The notes: generated by a model from the letters alone, not told the origin. Counted from the stretch's first letter, positions 37,114 to 47,587 are shown. The stretch is DNA of 64,000 nucleotides from Flavobacterium sp. NKUCC04_CG (GCF_019345525.1 NZ_JAHKRA010000003.1:124001-188000); one strand, 5' to 3'. Made by a program: numbers and translations.

Positions 37114-38526
37114 TTAATGATTTAAAGATTGATTGTTATCGTGATTGGCAGCTCTTGCTCTTTTAAAATTATCTCCAGATGATTTAAGAATCGTTTTCAC
37201 CTCCGCTTGCGCAATTACAGGGAAACTTCTAGAATATAATAAGAAAAGCACAAAGAAAAATCCAATAGTTCCAATATAAATACCCGCATCTACAAAAGTA
37301 GGCTGGAACATAGTCCATGAAGAAGGCAAGTAATCTCTATGTAAAGACGTAACAATAATAACGAAACGTTCAAACCACATCCCAATATTTACAATAATAG
37401 AAATAATGAAAGAAGCCATAATACTTGTTCTAATTTTCTTAAACCACATTACTTGTGGAGAAATTACGTTACAAGTCATCATTAACCAATATGACCACCA
37501 GTAAGGTCCTGTTGCTCTATTCAAGAAAGCATATTGCTCATACTCTACTCCAGAGTACCAAGCTACCCACAATTCCGTAATATAGGCAACCCCTACGATA
37601 GATCCTGTGATCATCACAACGATGTTCATCAATTCAATATGTTGTACCGTAATATAATCTTCTAAGTTAGACACCTTTCTCATAATGATCAACAAGGTAT
37701 TTACCATTGCAAATCCAGAGAAGATTGCCCCTGCCACGAAATATGGAGGTAAGATTGTAGTGTGCCATCCCGGTATAACAGAGGTTGCAAAGTCAAAAGA
37801 TACAATGGTGTGTACTGAAAGTACCAATGGTGTAGCCAAACCAGCTAATACCAAAGACACCTCTTCAAAACGTTGCCAGTCTTTTGCTCTACCACTCCAA
37901 CCAAAACTTAAAATAGAATAAATTCTTTTAGTAAATGGCGTGATTGCTCTATCTCTTAACATAGCGAAATCGGGTAATAATCCAGTCCACCAGAAAACTA
38001 ATGATACCGATAAATACGTTGAAATCGCAAATACGTCCCAAAGTAATGGGGAGTTAAAGTTCACCCACAATGATCCAAATTGATTTGGAATAGGTAATAC
38101 CCAATACGCCAACCAAGGGCGTCCCATGTGAATAATTGGAAATAAACCCGCTTGAACAACAGAGAAGATGGTCATGGCTTCCGCAGAACGGTTAATAGCC
38201 ATTCTCCATTTCTGTCTGAATAGTAAAAGTACTGCTGAAATCAATGTTCCTGCGTGACCAATACCTACCCACCAAACAAAGTTAGTAATATCCCAAGCCC
38301 ATCCAACTGTTTTATTTAATCCCCACGTACCGATACCTGTACCGACAGTGTAGATCATACAACCTACTCCCCAAAGAAAAGCGGCTAAAGCAATCGAAAA
38401 AACTATCCACCATTGTTTGTTAGCTCTCCCTTCTACAGGTCTAGCCACATCAACAGTTATATCGTGATAAGATTTATCACCTATAACTAAGGGTTTTCTA
38501 ATGGGTGCTTCGTAATGTGACGACAT
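37114..38526 (-). CDS. actC: Alternative complex III quinol-binding subunit ActC
   Basis: Encodes 470 aa of an NrfD/HybB/PsrC-type membrane protein with about ten helices (for example WWVGIGHAGTLISAVLLLF and YFVAGAIFSGFAMVNTL). In ACIII this subunit holds the main menaquinol site. It follows actB by 37 nt and precedes actD by 6 nt. Confidence 0.93.
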   Translation of the reverse strand: MSSHYEAPIRKPLVIGDKSYHDITVDVARPVEGRANKQWWIVFSIALAAFLWGVGCMIYTVGTGIGTWGLNKTVGWAWDITNFVWWVGIGHAGTLISAVLLLFRQKWRMAINRSAEAMTIFSVVQAGLFPIIHMGRPWLAYWVLPIPNQFGSLWVNFNSPLLWDVFAISTYLSVSLVFWWTGLLPDFAMLRDRAITPFTKRIYSILSFGWSGRAKDWQRFEEVSLVLAGLATPLVLSVHTIVSFDFATSVIPGWHTTILPPYFVAGAIFSGFAMVNTLLIIMRKVSNLEDYITVQHIELMNIVVMITGSIVGVAYITELWVAWYSGVEYEQYAFLNRATGPYWWSYWLMMTCNVISPQVMWFKKIRTSIMASFIISIIVNIGMWFERFVIIVTSLHRDYLPSSWTMFQPTFVDAGIYIGTIGFFFVLFLLYSRSFPVIAQAEVKTILKSSGDNFKRARAANHDNNQSLNH

Positions 38527-38563
38527 AATCCTTTATAAGTTTCTTAATTAATAATTAGTTATT

Positions 38564-41500
38564 TTAGTTATTTCTAACTTTTACGTGATAAAACACGTTT
38601 GGTTTTGTTCCAATATGCTCCAATAAATGATACATTCTATCATCCTCAACTAATTTAGCCACATCCGATTCTTTGTCGTTGACATCACCGAATACCATAG
38701 CCCCACTAGAACAAGCTGCAGAACAAGCCGTTTGGAATTCATCCTTACTTACCGCTCTACCTTCTTTCTTGGCAGTTAAAATTGTTGCTTGAGTCATTTG
38801 GATACACATAGAACATTTCTCCATAACCCCACGTGAACGAACATTTACGTCTGGATTTAATACCATACGTCCTAAATCGTCATTCATGTGATAGTCAAAC
38901 TCGCTATTTTTATTATATAAGAACCAGTTAAAACGTCTTACTTTATATGGACAGTTGTTTGCACAATATCTCGTACCAACACAACGGTTATAAGCCATGT
39001 GGTTTTGACCTTGACGTCCGTGAGATGTTGCCGCCACTGGACATACTGTCTCACATGGTGCGTGATTACAGTGTTGACACATTACCGGTTGGAACACCAC
39101 TTGTGGGTTGTCTGCTGATTCTTCAAGACCTTTGAAAGTATTGAAATTTTCAGAGAAACCTTTAGCATTATTCTTAACATCTACATCACCTGCAAACGTA
39201 TCTTCAGAAGAATAGTAACGGTCAATACGCAACCAGTGCATATCTCTACTTCTACGGATTTCATCTTTTCCTACAACCGGAACGTTGTTTTCAGCATGAC
39301 ATGCAATAACACAAGCCCCACATCCAGTACAAGCGTTTAAGTCGATAGACAGATTGAAATGGTGTCCAACACTACGGTCAAAAGACTCCCAAATATCCAC
39401 AGAACTTGCCGGAACAGATTGGTGATCTAAAGAAACCATAGGAATGATATTCCAATCCCTAACATCTTTAGAGTTAAATACCTCTAGAGTTGTTTCTTTA
39501 ATAATATCCCCTCTACCCATTAACGTATTCTGCAACTGAACACAAGCAAACTCGTGATCACCCGTCGATTTCGCAATAGATACCGTCTGAACCGTATTAA
39601 AATCATTATACAATTGGTAAGCATTAATACCTACCTGCATTTCTTTTTTCATTGCCGCTTTACGACCATAACCGAAAGACAAACCAACTGTTCCAACAGC
39701 CTGACCTGGTTGAATCAATACAGGAACGTTTTCCAAGGTTACGCCATTAACAGTTACCGAAGCATAACTTCCGTTAAGTCCACCGTTAGCAACATGATAA
39801 TTTTTAAGATCAAAAGAAGCTGCATCTGACTTAGAAATAGTCAAATAATTATCCCAAGACACACGAGTCAATGGATCTGGAAACTCTTGCAACCAAGGAT
39901 TGTTTGCTTGTTGTCCATCACCCATTCCAGTTTTGGTATACAATACCAATTCCAGACCTGCCGCTTTTTTAGTTTGACCTAAAGACGCTGCAGCTGCTGC
40001 ATAATCATGTCCTGCATTTTGGTCGTTGGAAGCAGAAAATTCCGCAAAACCATCATGAACCAATTTATTCCAACTCACCCCGTCTAACACAGAACTTCCC
40101 ACTGATTTTAAATAATCATAATAAGCAGTAGTACTTCCGTTCCATACCAACAAAGCGTCTTGTAATTGTCTTGTATCAAATAACGGGCGAATCGTAGGTT
40201 GCACTACACTGTAGTGTCCTTTGCGAATCATAACATCTCCCCATGACTCTAAGTAATGAGGCAAAGCCGCCGCTATTTTAGTATGTAGTACTGTTTCATC
40301 CTCTTTCATAGAGAACGACACAGATGTTTTAACCTTTTTAAGCCCGTCTTCAAAAGACTTAGCATTTGGCAATGTGTAAACCGGGTTTACCCCACTCATG
40401 ATTAACGTATGCACTGCACCCGCATTCATATCTTTTACCAATTGCGCTACTTCAGCAGCATTTCCTTTACGAACGTATTTAGGTTTTGATGGTAAAAACG
40501 CCTTAGATCCCAAAGCTTGATTAATTGCAAACACCAATAATTGCGCATTTACATCTTCCAATCCTGAAACTAAAACCCCACCTGTACCAGCAGCTTTCAA
40601 TTGTTTAGCCGCTATTTCAATCTCTTTATCTCTAGAAGTTGCTCCAGCAGAAACAGAACCACCAACAATTGCATTGTAAATCTTAACCAAGGCTAATTTT
40701 TGCTCTGCAACAGTCAAAGAAATTCTCTTATCTGCATTTGCACCAGACAACGACATATTAGCCTCAATCTGAATGTGCTTTGACATTTTACCGTTTTTCG
40801 GAATTCTCTTCATTCCGTAAGCCGTATCATATCCACCACCTTGCCAGTCACCCAACAAATCAGCCCCTACTGAAAGAATCAAATCAGCCTGACCAAAATC
40901 ATAGTCAGCTAAAGCGCGTTCTCCATAAACAGTTTGGTAAGCATCTAATGCAGCAGTTGAAGAAACCGCATCATAAACAATGTGTTTCGCAGATGGATTT
41001 AGAGTCAAAAACTCTCCAATCAATCGGTCCGTAGATGGACTTGCCATTGTATTTGTCAACAAAACCACTTTAGCTCCTGTTGTTTTTGCTTCATCTAAAC
41101 TCGCTTTGATTTTAGAATTTACATCTTCCCAAGAAGTTGCATTGCCTTCAATTTTCGGTTGCTTTAAACGAAGATTATCATATAAAGACAGTACCGATGC
41201 ATGCACACGAGCGTTAGCTCCTGACAAAGCACTTGACAAATTATTATTTTCAACTTTAATCGGACGCCCTTCACGGGTTTTAACTAAAATATTTGTAAAA
41301 TCAAAACCATCAGCAATCGTAGTAGCATAAAAATCTGCTACTCCCGGAATAATTTCTTCCGGCTGAACAACATAAGGAATCGACTTAATCACCGGTCCTT
41401 CACAAGCCGCTAAAGAAGCTGCTGCTGTAGAAAAACCAACGTATTTCAAAAAGTCCCGACGAGTAGTTGATGAAGTAGACAAAGTATCTTTATCTCCAAG

Positions 41501-41614
41501 AAATTCATCTGTAGGAATCTCCTCAACAAACTCATTGTTTCTTAGCGTCTCAACAATAGAACTATTATCATTCAGCTCTTCAACACTTTTCCAGTATTTT
41601 TTGTTTGATGCCAT
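38564..41614 (-). CDS. actB: Alternative complex III Fe-S subunit ActB
   Basis: Encodes 1016 aa, a fusion of a molybdopterin-oxidoreductase-like domain (about residues 80-740, lacking an obvious cofactor site) with a ferredoxin-type domain (about 755-1000) carrying four cysteine clusters: CTGCGACVIAC, CQHCNHAPCETVC, CVGTRYCANNC and CSMC with CSAAC. A twin-arginine motif (RRDFLKYVG, residues 52-60) is followed by SLAAC at 67-71, suggesting a Tat-exported lipoprotein. ActB passes electrons from quinol to the cytochrome subunits. It lies between actA and actC. Confidence 0.95.
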   Translation of the reverse strand: MASNKKYWKSVEELNDNSSIVETLRNNEFVEEIPTDEFLGDKDTLSTSSTTRRDFLKYVGFSTAAASLAACEGPVIKSIPYVVQPEEIIPGVADFYATTIADGFDFTNILVKTREGRPIKVENNNLSSALSGANARVHASVLSLYDNLRLKQPKIEGNATSWEDVNSKIKASLDEAKTTGAKVVLLTNTMASPSTDRLIGEFLTLNPSAKHIVYDAVSSTAALDAYQTVYGERALADYDFGQADLILSVGADLLGDWQGGGYDTAYGMKRIPKNGKMSKHIQIEANMSLSGANADKRISLTVAEQKLALVKIYNAIVGGSVSAGATSRDKEIEIAAKQLKAAGTGGVLVSGLEDVNAQLLVFAINQALGSKAFLPSKPKYVRKGNAAEVAQLVKDMNAGAVHTLIMSGVNPVYTLPNAKSFEDGLKKVKTSVSFSMKEDETVLHTKIAAALPHYLESWGDVMIRKGHYSVVQPTIRPLFDTRQLQDALLVWNGSTTAYYDYLKSVGSSVLDGVSWNKLVHDGFAEFSASNDQNAGHDYAAAAASLGQTKKAAGLELVLYTKTGMGDGQQANNPWLQEFPDPLTRVSWDNYLTISKSDAASFDLKNYHVANGGLNGSYASVTVNGVTLENVPVLIQPGQAVGTVGLSFGYGRKAAMKKEMQVGINAYQLYNDFNTVQTVSIAKSTGDHEFACVQLQNTLMGRGDIIKETTLEVFNSKDVRDWNIIPMVSLDHQSVPASSVDIWESFDRSVGHHFNLSIDLNACTGCGACVIACHAENNVPVVGKDEIRRSRDMHWLRIDRYYSSEDTFAGDVDVKNNAKGFSENFNTFKGLEESADNPQVVFQPVMCQHCNHAPCETVCPVAATSHGRQGQNHMAYNRCVGTRYCANNCPYKVRRFNWFLYNKNSEFDYHMNDDLGRMVLNPDVNVRSRGVMEKCSMCIQMTQATILTAKKEGRAVSKDEFQTACSAACSSGAMVFGDVNDKESDVAKLVEDDRMYHLLEHIGTKPNVFYHVKVRNN

Positions 41615-41645
41615 TGTATATATATATTAGCTTCTTAAATTATTT

Positions 41646-42917
41646 TTAATAGTGGCACTTTCCACACTCTAAACCACCCATTTGCGCAACGGTCAATTTC
41701 TCAACTCCGTATTTCTTAGACAATTCTTCATGAATTTTCGCATAATACTCATTGTTTTCCATTTTGACATCCGTTTTACGGTGGCAATCAATACACCATC
41801 CCATAGTTAATGGAGAATGTTGTCTCATTACTTCCATTTCCTCTACAGGACCATGACAAGTTTGACACTCCAATCCAGCTACAGAAACGTGCTGAGAGTG
41901 ATTATAGTACACAAAATCTGGCAAATTGTGAATTCTAACCCATTTCACCGGTTTTTCTTCACCAGTATACTTTTGAGTTGCAGCATCCCAACCTACAGCA
42001 GCATATAATTTTTGAATTTCAGCTGTATAGAATTCCGGGCTGTAGTTTCCATAATCTACACCTTCATCACCTTGAAATTCACTAATGCTCTTATGACAGT
42101 TCATACAAACATTCAATGAAGGAATTCCAGAGGTTTTACTCACACGTGCAGAAGAGTGACAGTATTTACAATCAATACCGTTGTCACCAGCGTGAATTTT
42201 ATGAGAGAAATGGATAGGCTGTACCGGTTCGTACCCTTTATCAACCCCTATTTGCATTAAATAACCGTAAGCAAAATAAGAACCTACCAAAATAAATACA
42301 ATTGTCGTTAGAACAACCATAAATTGATTTTTAGCAAATGCCTTCCAAATTGGAACACTCTGACGAACTTCCGGAGTCAATCCGTTAGCCTCAACGACTT
42401 TATTTAAAACTTTCTTAACAAAGAACAGCATCGCTACCAAAAGCAACAACACCAATACCAATGCCCCCAAGACTACCATATTCGAAACATCGTTCGAACC
42501 ACCGCCTTGAGCACCTCCAGCAGCAGCAGTTGGCGCAGGCGCCACCTTTGCAGGCTCAGAAGTATAAGCTAAAATATTGTCGATATCCTCGTCAGAAAGA
42601 GCGGGAAAGTCATTCATCACGACTTTATTCCACTCATTGAAGAGCTTTACAGCAGCTGCATCCCCTGATTTGATCAAGGACGAACTACTCTTAATCCATT
42701 TGTGCAACCAAGCGGTGTCGTGTCTTTCGACTACACCACGTAGCGCAGGCCCTGTTGAATTTCCATCCAGCTTATGACATGCCGCACAGTTTGAATTAAA
42801 TACTTCTCTACCTTTTGCTGCGTCTTGAGCAAACGAAACTGTAGAGAACGATAGCATTAACGCTAAACAAAAGAAAAAAATCTTTGAAAACGAATTATGG
42901 TTACCCACTTTTTCCAT
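41646..42917 (-). CDS. actA: Alternative complex III multiheme cytochrome ActA with N-terminal cytochrome c domain
   Basis: Encodes 423 aa. Six CxxCH sites are visible: CAACH (residues 44-48) in an N-terminal class I-like cytochrome domain, then CKYCH, CMNCH, CQTCH, CIDCH and CGKCH in the pentaheme ActA domain. A signal peptide (about 11-30) and two membrane helices (about 148-170 and 200-222) separate the domains. Canonical ActA is pentaheme; the added N-terminal cytochrome c is seen in Bacteroidota. It is the first gene of the act-cox operon. Confidence 0.93.
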   Translation of the reverse strand: MEKVGNHNSFSKIFFFCLALMLSFSTVSFAQDAAKGREVFNSNCAACHKLDGNSTGPALRGVVERHDTAWLHKWIKSSSSLIKSGDAAAVKLFNEWNKVVMNDFPALSDEDIDNILAYTSEPAKVAPAPTAAAGGAQGGGSNDVSNMVVLGALVLVLLLLVAMLFFVKKVLNKVVEANGLTPEVRQSVPIWKAFAKNQFMVVLTTIVFILVGSYFAYGYLMQIGVDKGYEPVQPIHFSHKIHAGDNGIDCKYCHSSARVSKTSGIPSLNVCMNCHKSISEFQGDEGVDYGNYSPEFYTAEIQKLYAAVGWDAATQKYTGEEKPVKWVRIHNLPDFVYYNHSQHVSVAGLECQTCHGPVEEMEVMRQHSPLTMGWCIDCHRKTDVKMENNEYYAKIHEELSKKYGVEKLTVAQMGGLECGKCHY

Positions 42918-43003
42918 AGTTATAAAATGATTATCAACTAAATTAGATAGTTTTTTTGTGCTAATATTAGCTTTCTATTAACTACCCTATTTATAAACTC
43001 CGA

Positions 43004-43011
43004 CAAAAATA
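43004..43011 (-). promoter_or_regulatory. -7 promoter element of the act-cox operon
   Basis: TATTTTTG on the minus strand fits TAnnTTTG, about 87 nt upstream of the actA ATG. No clear -33 element. Confidence 0.4.
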
Positions 43012-43084
43012 CAATTTATGAATTACTCTTAAAACCTTTACCAGACTTAAAATGTAATTTATACCTATTCTAAATAGACCACTC

Positions 43085-43116
43085 TTGTGTATTTATTTAT
43101 ATATATCGTACTTTTG
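43085..43116 (+). promoter_or_regulatory. Promoter of the SPOR-domain gene
   Basis: TTG at 43085-43087 and TACTTTTG at 43109-43116 are spaced by 21 nt, matching the Bacteroidota consensus. The ATG follows at 43135. Confidence 0.55.
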
Positions 43117-43134
43117 CCTCAAATATAATTCATT

Positions 43135-43515
43135 ATGAGAATTTTAAGAAACCTTTTAGCAACAACCTACTTAATTTGTTGCGCAAATGTATGCTTCGCT
43201 CAACAACAAAAAGTTACTATTCAAGAAGACCCAAGCTTCCAAACCTTACTAAATGAGAAGCGAAAAGTCAATTCTTCGACTACAGTGAACGATCGTTTTA
43301 AAATTCAGATTTTTTACGGCAGCAATTCCGAAGCGAGAAACAGACTTAGTCAATTCAATCAACAATACTCACAACTCGATGGTAGTATTGTTTACACCAA
43401 TCCCTCTTACAAAGTATGGGTTGGAAATTTCAACACCCGCATCGAGGCTGAGCGGAACCTACAAGCGATTAAATCATCATTCCCCAATGCTTTAATCATC
43501 AGACCTAATAAATAA
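43135..43515 (+). CDS. Secreted SPOR-domain protein
   Basis: Encodes 126 aa with a signal peptide (about residues 1-22, ending VCFAQ) and a C-terminal SPOR-like repeat domain (about 55-124; FKIQIFYGSNSEARNRL, then YKVWVGNFNTRIEAERNLQAIK). SPOR domains bind glycan strands stripped of stem peptides, usually at division sites. No other domain is present, so it may be a periplasmic peptidoglycan-binding accessory. It converges on leuS with a shared terminator. Confidence 0.9.
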   Translation: MRILRNLLATTYLICCANVCFAQQQKVTIQEDPSFQTLLNEKRKVNSSTTVNDRFKIQIFYGSNSEARNRLSQFNQQYSQLDGSIVYTNPSYKVWVGNFNTRIEAERNLQAIKSSFPNALIIRPNK

Positions 43516-43543
43516 AAAAGACCGCTTTAGAGCGGTCTTTTTT
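43514..43543. terminator. Bidirectional terminator between SPOR gene and leuS
   Basis: A perfect 13-bp stem (AAAAAAGACCGCT and its complement) with a 4-nt loop. A/T runs on both sides serve both strands. Confidence 0.85.
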
Positions 43544-43587
43544 ATTTAACTGTTAGTAGCAATAACAGTTCCTTTATTTTAAAATCC

Positions 43588-46404
43588 TTAGCCTACCAAA
43601 TTAATGATTTTGCCCGGAACAATGATGACCTTTTTAGGAGCTACACCATTTAACTGTGCCACTGTACGCGCATCTTTCATCACGATTTCTTCAATTTGAG
43701 CAGCAGTTAAATCCATTGGCAATTCTAATTTAAATCGCATTTTACCATTAAAAGAAACGGGGTATTCCTTAGTACTCTCAATTAAGTACGACGCAATGAA
43801 ATCTGGAAAAGCTTGTTTTGACACCGATTCATGATGCCCTAAAATAAACCAAAGCTCTTCTGCTATATGAGGCGCATAAGGTGCTATTACAACTGCTAAA
43901 GGCTCTAAAATGGCACGGTGATGACATTTTTGCTGGCTCAATTCGTTTACACAGATCATAAATTGAGAAACCGAAGTATTAAATGAGAAGTTCTCTATAT
44001 CCTCTGAAACTTTTTTAATGGTTTTATGAAGGCTTTTATACATTTCTGTCGTAGGCTCATCATCGATAACCGCTATACCGTTATCATCGGCATACAACCT
44101 CCACAATTTTTTTAAAAACCCAAAAACTCCGCTGATTCCAGCGGTATTCCAAGGCTTAGCCTGCTCTAAAGGACCTAAAAACATTTCATACAAACGCAAG
44201 GTGTCTGCGCCATATTCTTCGCAAATATCATCAGGATTAACTACGTTAAACTTCGATTTGGACATTTTCTCCACCTCATGTCCAACGATGTATTTCCCAT
44301 TGTCATCAAAAACAAAACTAGCCGAAGCAAAATCTGGACGCCAGGCTTTAAAGCCCTCCACGTCCAATTCACTTGATGCATTCACCAAACTGACATCCAC
44401 GTGAAGCGCCTGTACTTTTTGATCGCTTATCGCATTTTTTGAAATAAAGGTATTACTACCTTCTAAACGGTAAACAAAAGCACTATTCCCAAGTATCATT
44501 CCTTGATTGATCAGCTTTTTAAAAGGCTCCTCAACTGCAACAATACCGATATCTTTTAAAAACTTATTCCAAAAACGAGCATACAACAAATGCCCTGTAG
44601 CATGTTCGTTTCCTCCTATATATAAATCTACGTTCTGCCAATATTGAATTGCCTCTTTTGACGCAATTTCATCCTGATTATTCGCCTCCATATAACGCAA
44701 CCAATAAAACGAACTACCCGCCCATCCTGGCATGGTATTCAATTCTAATGCAAACACCGTTTTATTGTCGATTTTAGCATTTTCAACTACTTGATGAGCC
44801 ACGGTATCCCATGCCCAAACAGTAGCATTCCCCAAAGGAGGCAAACCTTCTTCTGTCGGTAAATATTTCTCTACCTCCGGCAATAATATCGGCAAATATT
44901 GAACGTCAATCATTTTGGGTAATCCATTGACGTAATAAACTGGAAAAGGTTCTCCCCAATAGCGTTGTCTCGAAAAAACAGCATCTCGTAAGCGGAAATT
45001 CGTTTTTCCTTTACCTTGTTTTAAAACTTCTAATTTTTCAATTGCCAAAGCAGTTGCTTCTTTATATCCCAAACCATTTAAAAAGTCGGAATGCTCCAAA
45101 ACCACTCCTTGCTTTTCTCCATATGCCCCTTCCGATAAATCAATACCTTCAAAAATATTTTGAATACGTATATCAAAATGTTTAGCAAATGCAAAATCCC
45201 TTTCATCACCAGCCGGAACAGCCATTACAGCTCCTGTACCATAACCCGCCAACACATAATCACCAATCCAAACCGGAATGGCTTCTTTAGTAAACGGATG
45301 CTCAGCATAAGCTCCTGTAAAAACACCAGAAATCGTTTTAACATCGGCCATACGTTCGCGCTCACTTCGCTTTGAAGTTGCTTCGACATAGGCACTAACT
45401 GCCGGTTGCTGTGCTGTAGTAGTTATTTTTGACACCAAATCGTGCTCCGGTGCCAAAGTCATAAAAGTAACGCCAAAAATAGTATCGGGACGCGTAGTAA
45501 ACACATCTATAACCTCTGTAGAATCTTTTAATTTAAAAGTCACGGAAGCTCCAACGGATTTTCCAATCCAATTGCGTTGGCTCTCCTTTAAACTATCACT
45601 CCAATCAATGGTATCCAATCCTTCTAACAAACGATCGGCATAGGCAGAAATGCGCATACTCCATTGTGTCATTTTCTTTCTAACCACCGGATGCCCTCCT
45701 CTTTCAGACAAACCGTTAATGATTTCGTCATTAGCCAATACCGTTCCCAGCGCTGGACACCAATTCACTTCGGTTTCCGCCAAATAAGTCATTCGATATT
45801 GCAACAAAACCTGCTCTTGTTCGTCTGCCGTAAAAGCAGCCCATTGTGCAGCGCTAAACAAAGAAATCCCCTCGTCGCAAACCGCTTGTACAGTTCCATT
45901 ACCCTCAGCAGCGAATACAGTTACCAAATCCTCTATAGACTCGGCACGATTTGTAATTAAGTTATACCAAGAATTAAACAATTGTATAAAAATCCACTGG
46001 GTGTGTTTATAATAATCCGGTTCTGAAGTCCGCACCTCTCTACTCCAATCAAATGAAAAACCGATTCGATCCAATTGTTCGCGGTATCTCAGAATATTAG
46101 CCTCTGTGGTTACTGCCGGATGCTGTCCTGTTTGAATAGCATACTGCTCTGCCGGCAAACCAAAACTATCATACCCCTGAGGATGCAACACATTAAATCC
46201 TTGATGTCTTTTGAAACGCGCATAAATATCTGAGGCTATATACCCTAACGGATGCCCAACATGCAGTCCTGCTCCCGAAGGATAAGGAAACATATCCAAT
46301 ACAAAATATTTGGGTTTATCAGAAACGGCTTCTGTCTTAAAGGTTTGATTTTCGCTCCAATATCTTTGCCACTTGGCCTCAATTTCATTTGGAATGTACT
46401 TCAT
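43588..46404 (-). CDS. leuS: Leucyl-tRNA synthetase
   Basis: Encodes 938 aa of a class I synthetase that charges tRNA-Leu. The HIGH-type motif is HVGHPLG (residues 48-54) and KMSKS is near 711-715. The editing (CP1) domain spans about 230-430, with the threonine-rich TTRPDTIFGVTFMTLAPEH segment. The length is at the long end for the family because of an insertion near 150-190, as in other Bacteroidota. It is monocistronic. Confidence 0.96.
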   Translation of the reverse strand: MKYIPNEIEAKWQRYWSENQTFKTEAVSDKPKYFVLDMFPYPSGAGLHVGHPLGYIASDIYARFKRHQGFNVLHPQGYDSFGLPAEQYAIQTGQHPAVTTEANILRYREQLDRIGFSFDWSREVRTSEPDYYKHTQWIFIQLFNSWYNLITNRAESIEDLVTVFAAEGNGTVQAVCDEGISLFSAAQWAAFTADEQEQVLLQYRMTYLAETEVNWCPALGTVLANDEIINGLSERGGHPVVRKKMTQWSMRISAYADRLLEGLDTIDWSDSLKESQRNWIGKSVGASVTFKLKDSTEVIDVFTTRPDTIFGVTFMTLAPEHDLVSKITTTAQQPAVSAYVEATSKRSERERMADVKTISGVFTGAYAEHPFTKEAIPVWIGDYVLAGYGTGAVMAVPAGDERDFAFAKHFDIRIQNIFEGIDLSEGAYGEKQGVVLEHSDFLNGLGYKEATALAIEKLEVLKQGKGKTNFRLRDAVFSRQRYWGEPFPVYYVNGLPKMIDVQYLPILLPEVEKYLPTEEGLPPLGNATVWAWDTVAHQVVENAKIDNKTVFALELNTMPGWAGSSFYWLRYMEANNQDEIASKEAIQYWQNVDLYIGGNEHATGHLLYARFWNKFLKDIGIVAVEEPFKKLINQGMILGNSAFVYRLEGSNTFISKNAISDQKVQALHVDVSLVNASSELDVEGFKAWRPDFASASFVFDDNGKYIVGHEVEKMSKSKFNVVNPDDICEEYGADTLRLYEMFLGPLEQAKPWNTAGISGVFGFLKKLWRLYADDNGIAVIDDEPTTEMYKSLHKTIKKVSEDIENFSFNTSVSQFMICVNELSQQKCHHRAILEPLAVVIAPYAPHIAEELWFILGHHESVSKQAFPDFIASYLIESTKEYPVSFNGKMRFKLELPMDLTAAQIEEIVMKDARTVAQLNGVAPKKVIIVPGKIINLVG

Positions 46405-46598
46405 ATCTCGTTATTATTATTTAAGATCATGTGGTATCGCTTTATCGTCATTACGGGTTGCTTCCGCAAACTGTCGTTAATGGCGATTTCACATCTATTT
46501 GCTTGTAGTAAAAAATTTAGATTTCAATAGATTCTTGATTTTAACCCACAACCCACTCCCTTACAGGGTTTAGATGGCAATGAATAAATCAATTCCCG

Positions 46599-46606
46599 CA
46601 AAAATA
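46599..46606 (-). promoter_or_regulatory. Possible -7 promoter element of leuS
   Basis: TATTTTTG on the minus strand, about 195 nt upstream of the leuS ATG. If used, it gives a long leader. Confidence 0.3.
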
Positions 46607-46696
46607 CACTATATTTATAAGAAATATAAATCTTTAGCCGTTATTATCGTTTAAAGACGTTTTTGTTTATTATTTTTACCGCTTAAAAAAAGAACT

Positions 46697-47578
46697 ATGG
46701 CTTCATCTTTTGAGAGATATCAAAAAAGAAAATTAATTTCTTCCTATTTTTCAGTCATATTGAGTATTTTTCTAGTGCTTTTCCTGTTGGGAACCTTGGG
46801 ATTATTCATTATGAATTCTGAAAAAATCTCTAATAATTTTAGAGAAACCATTCCGATGTCTGTCTATTTTAACGACAAAGCCACCAGCTCCGATTTAGAT
46901 CAATTTCTAAAAGAAATGCAATCAGCAGCCTATGTTAAAGACGTTCATTACGTTTCTAAGGACTCTGCTGCCAAATCACATCAAGATATTATAGGCGAAG
47001 ATTTTCTTCATTTCTTAGGTTTTAATCCCTTAGAAAACTCTTTCGACATTCACCTTAAAGGAGACTATGTCGTAGCCGACAGCATTAAAAAAATTGAATT
47101 AGAATTTAAAAACAACGATTTAATAAGCGATACCGTGTATGACAAACAACTGGTAGAATTGGTTAACGAAAACATCAAAACCATTACGTTTTGGATGTTG
47201 GTTATCAGTGGCTTTTTAGCAGTGGTCGCGATGCTATTGATCAACAGTTCTTTGAGGTTATTGATTTTCTCCAGTCGATTTATTATAAAAACCATGCAGA
47301 TGGTAGGTGCAACAAAATCATTTATACGCCGCCCTTTTATTTGGCATAGTATGAAACTCGGCATCATCGGTTCTTTACTTGCCATAGCTGGAGTATTTGG
47401 TGTATCTTATTATTTAGATTTAAAATTCCCTTCATTGGGATTGGGATTCCAAGAGGATTATATGCCGATATTATTTATTTCCGCGGGAATATTTATAGTG
47501 GGAATTATTATAACATCGATAAGTACGTTTTTTGCAACACAGCGTTTCTTAAATTTAAAATCAGACGAATTATATTAA
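46697..47578 (+). CDS. ftsX: Cell division protein FtsX
   Basis: Encodes 293 aa of the permease-like FtsX. One N-terminal helix (about residues 18-39) is followed by a periplasmic domain (about 45-160; SVYFNDKATSSDLDQFL) and three helices near 163-185, 215-235 and 255-280. With FtsE it transmits division signals to periplasmic peptidoglycan hydrolases. No ftsE is in the window. It heads an envelope operon with DUF3098, uppP and truB. Confidence 0.93.
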   Translation: MASSFERYQKRKLISSYFSVILSIFLVLFLLGTLGLFIMNSEKISNNFRETIPMSVYFNDKATSSDLDQFLKEMQSAAYVKDVHYVSKDSAAKSHQDIIGEDFLHFLGFNPLENSFDIHLKGDYVVADSIKKIELEFKNNDLISDTVYDKQLVELVNENIKTITFWMLVISGFLAVVAMLLINSSLRLLIFSSRFIIKTMQMVGATKSFIRRPFIWHSMKLGIIGSLLAIAGVFGVSYYLDLKFPSLGLGFQEDYMPILFISAGIFIVGIIITSISTFFATQRFLNLKSDELY

Positions 47579-47587
47579 GACCATATC

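Noticed and set aside
46405..46696. Possible riboswitch or T-box in the leuS leader
   Set aside because: No T-box specifier stem or antiterminator pattern is evident, and T-boxes are not expected in this phylum.
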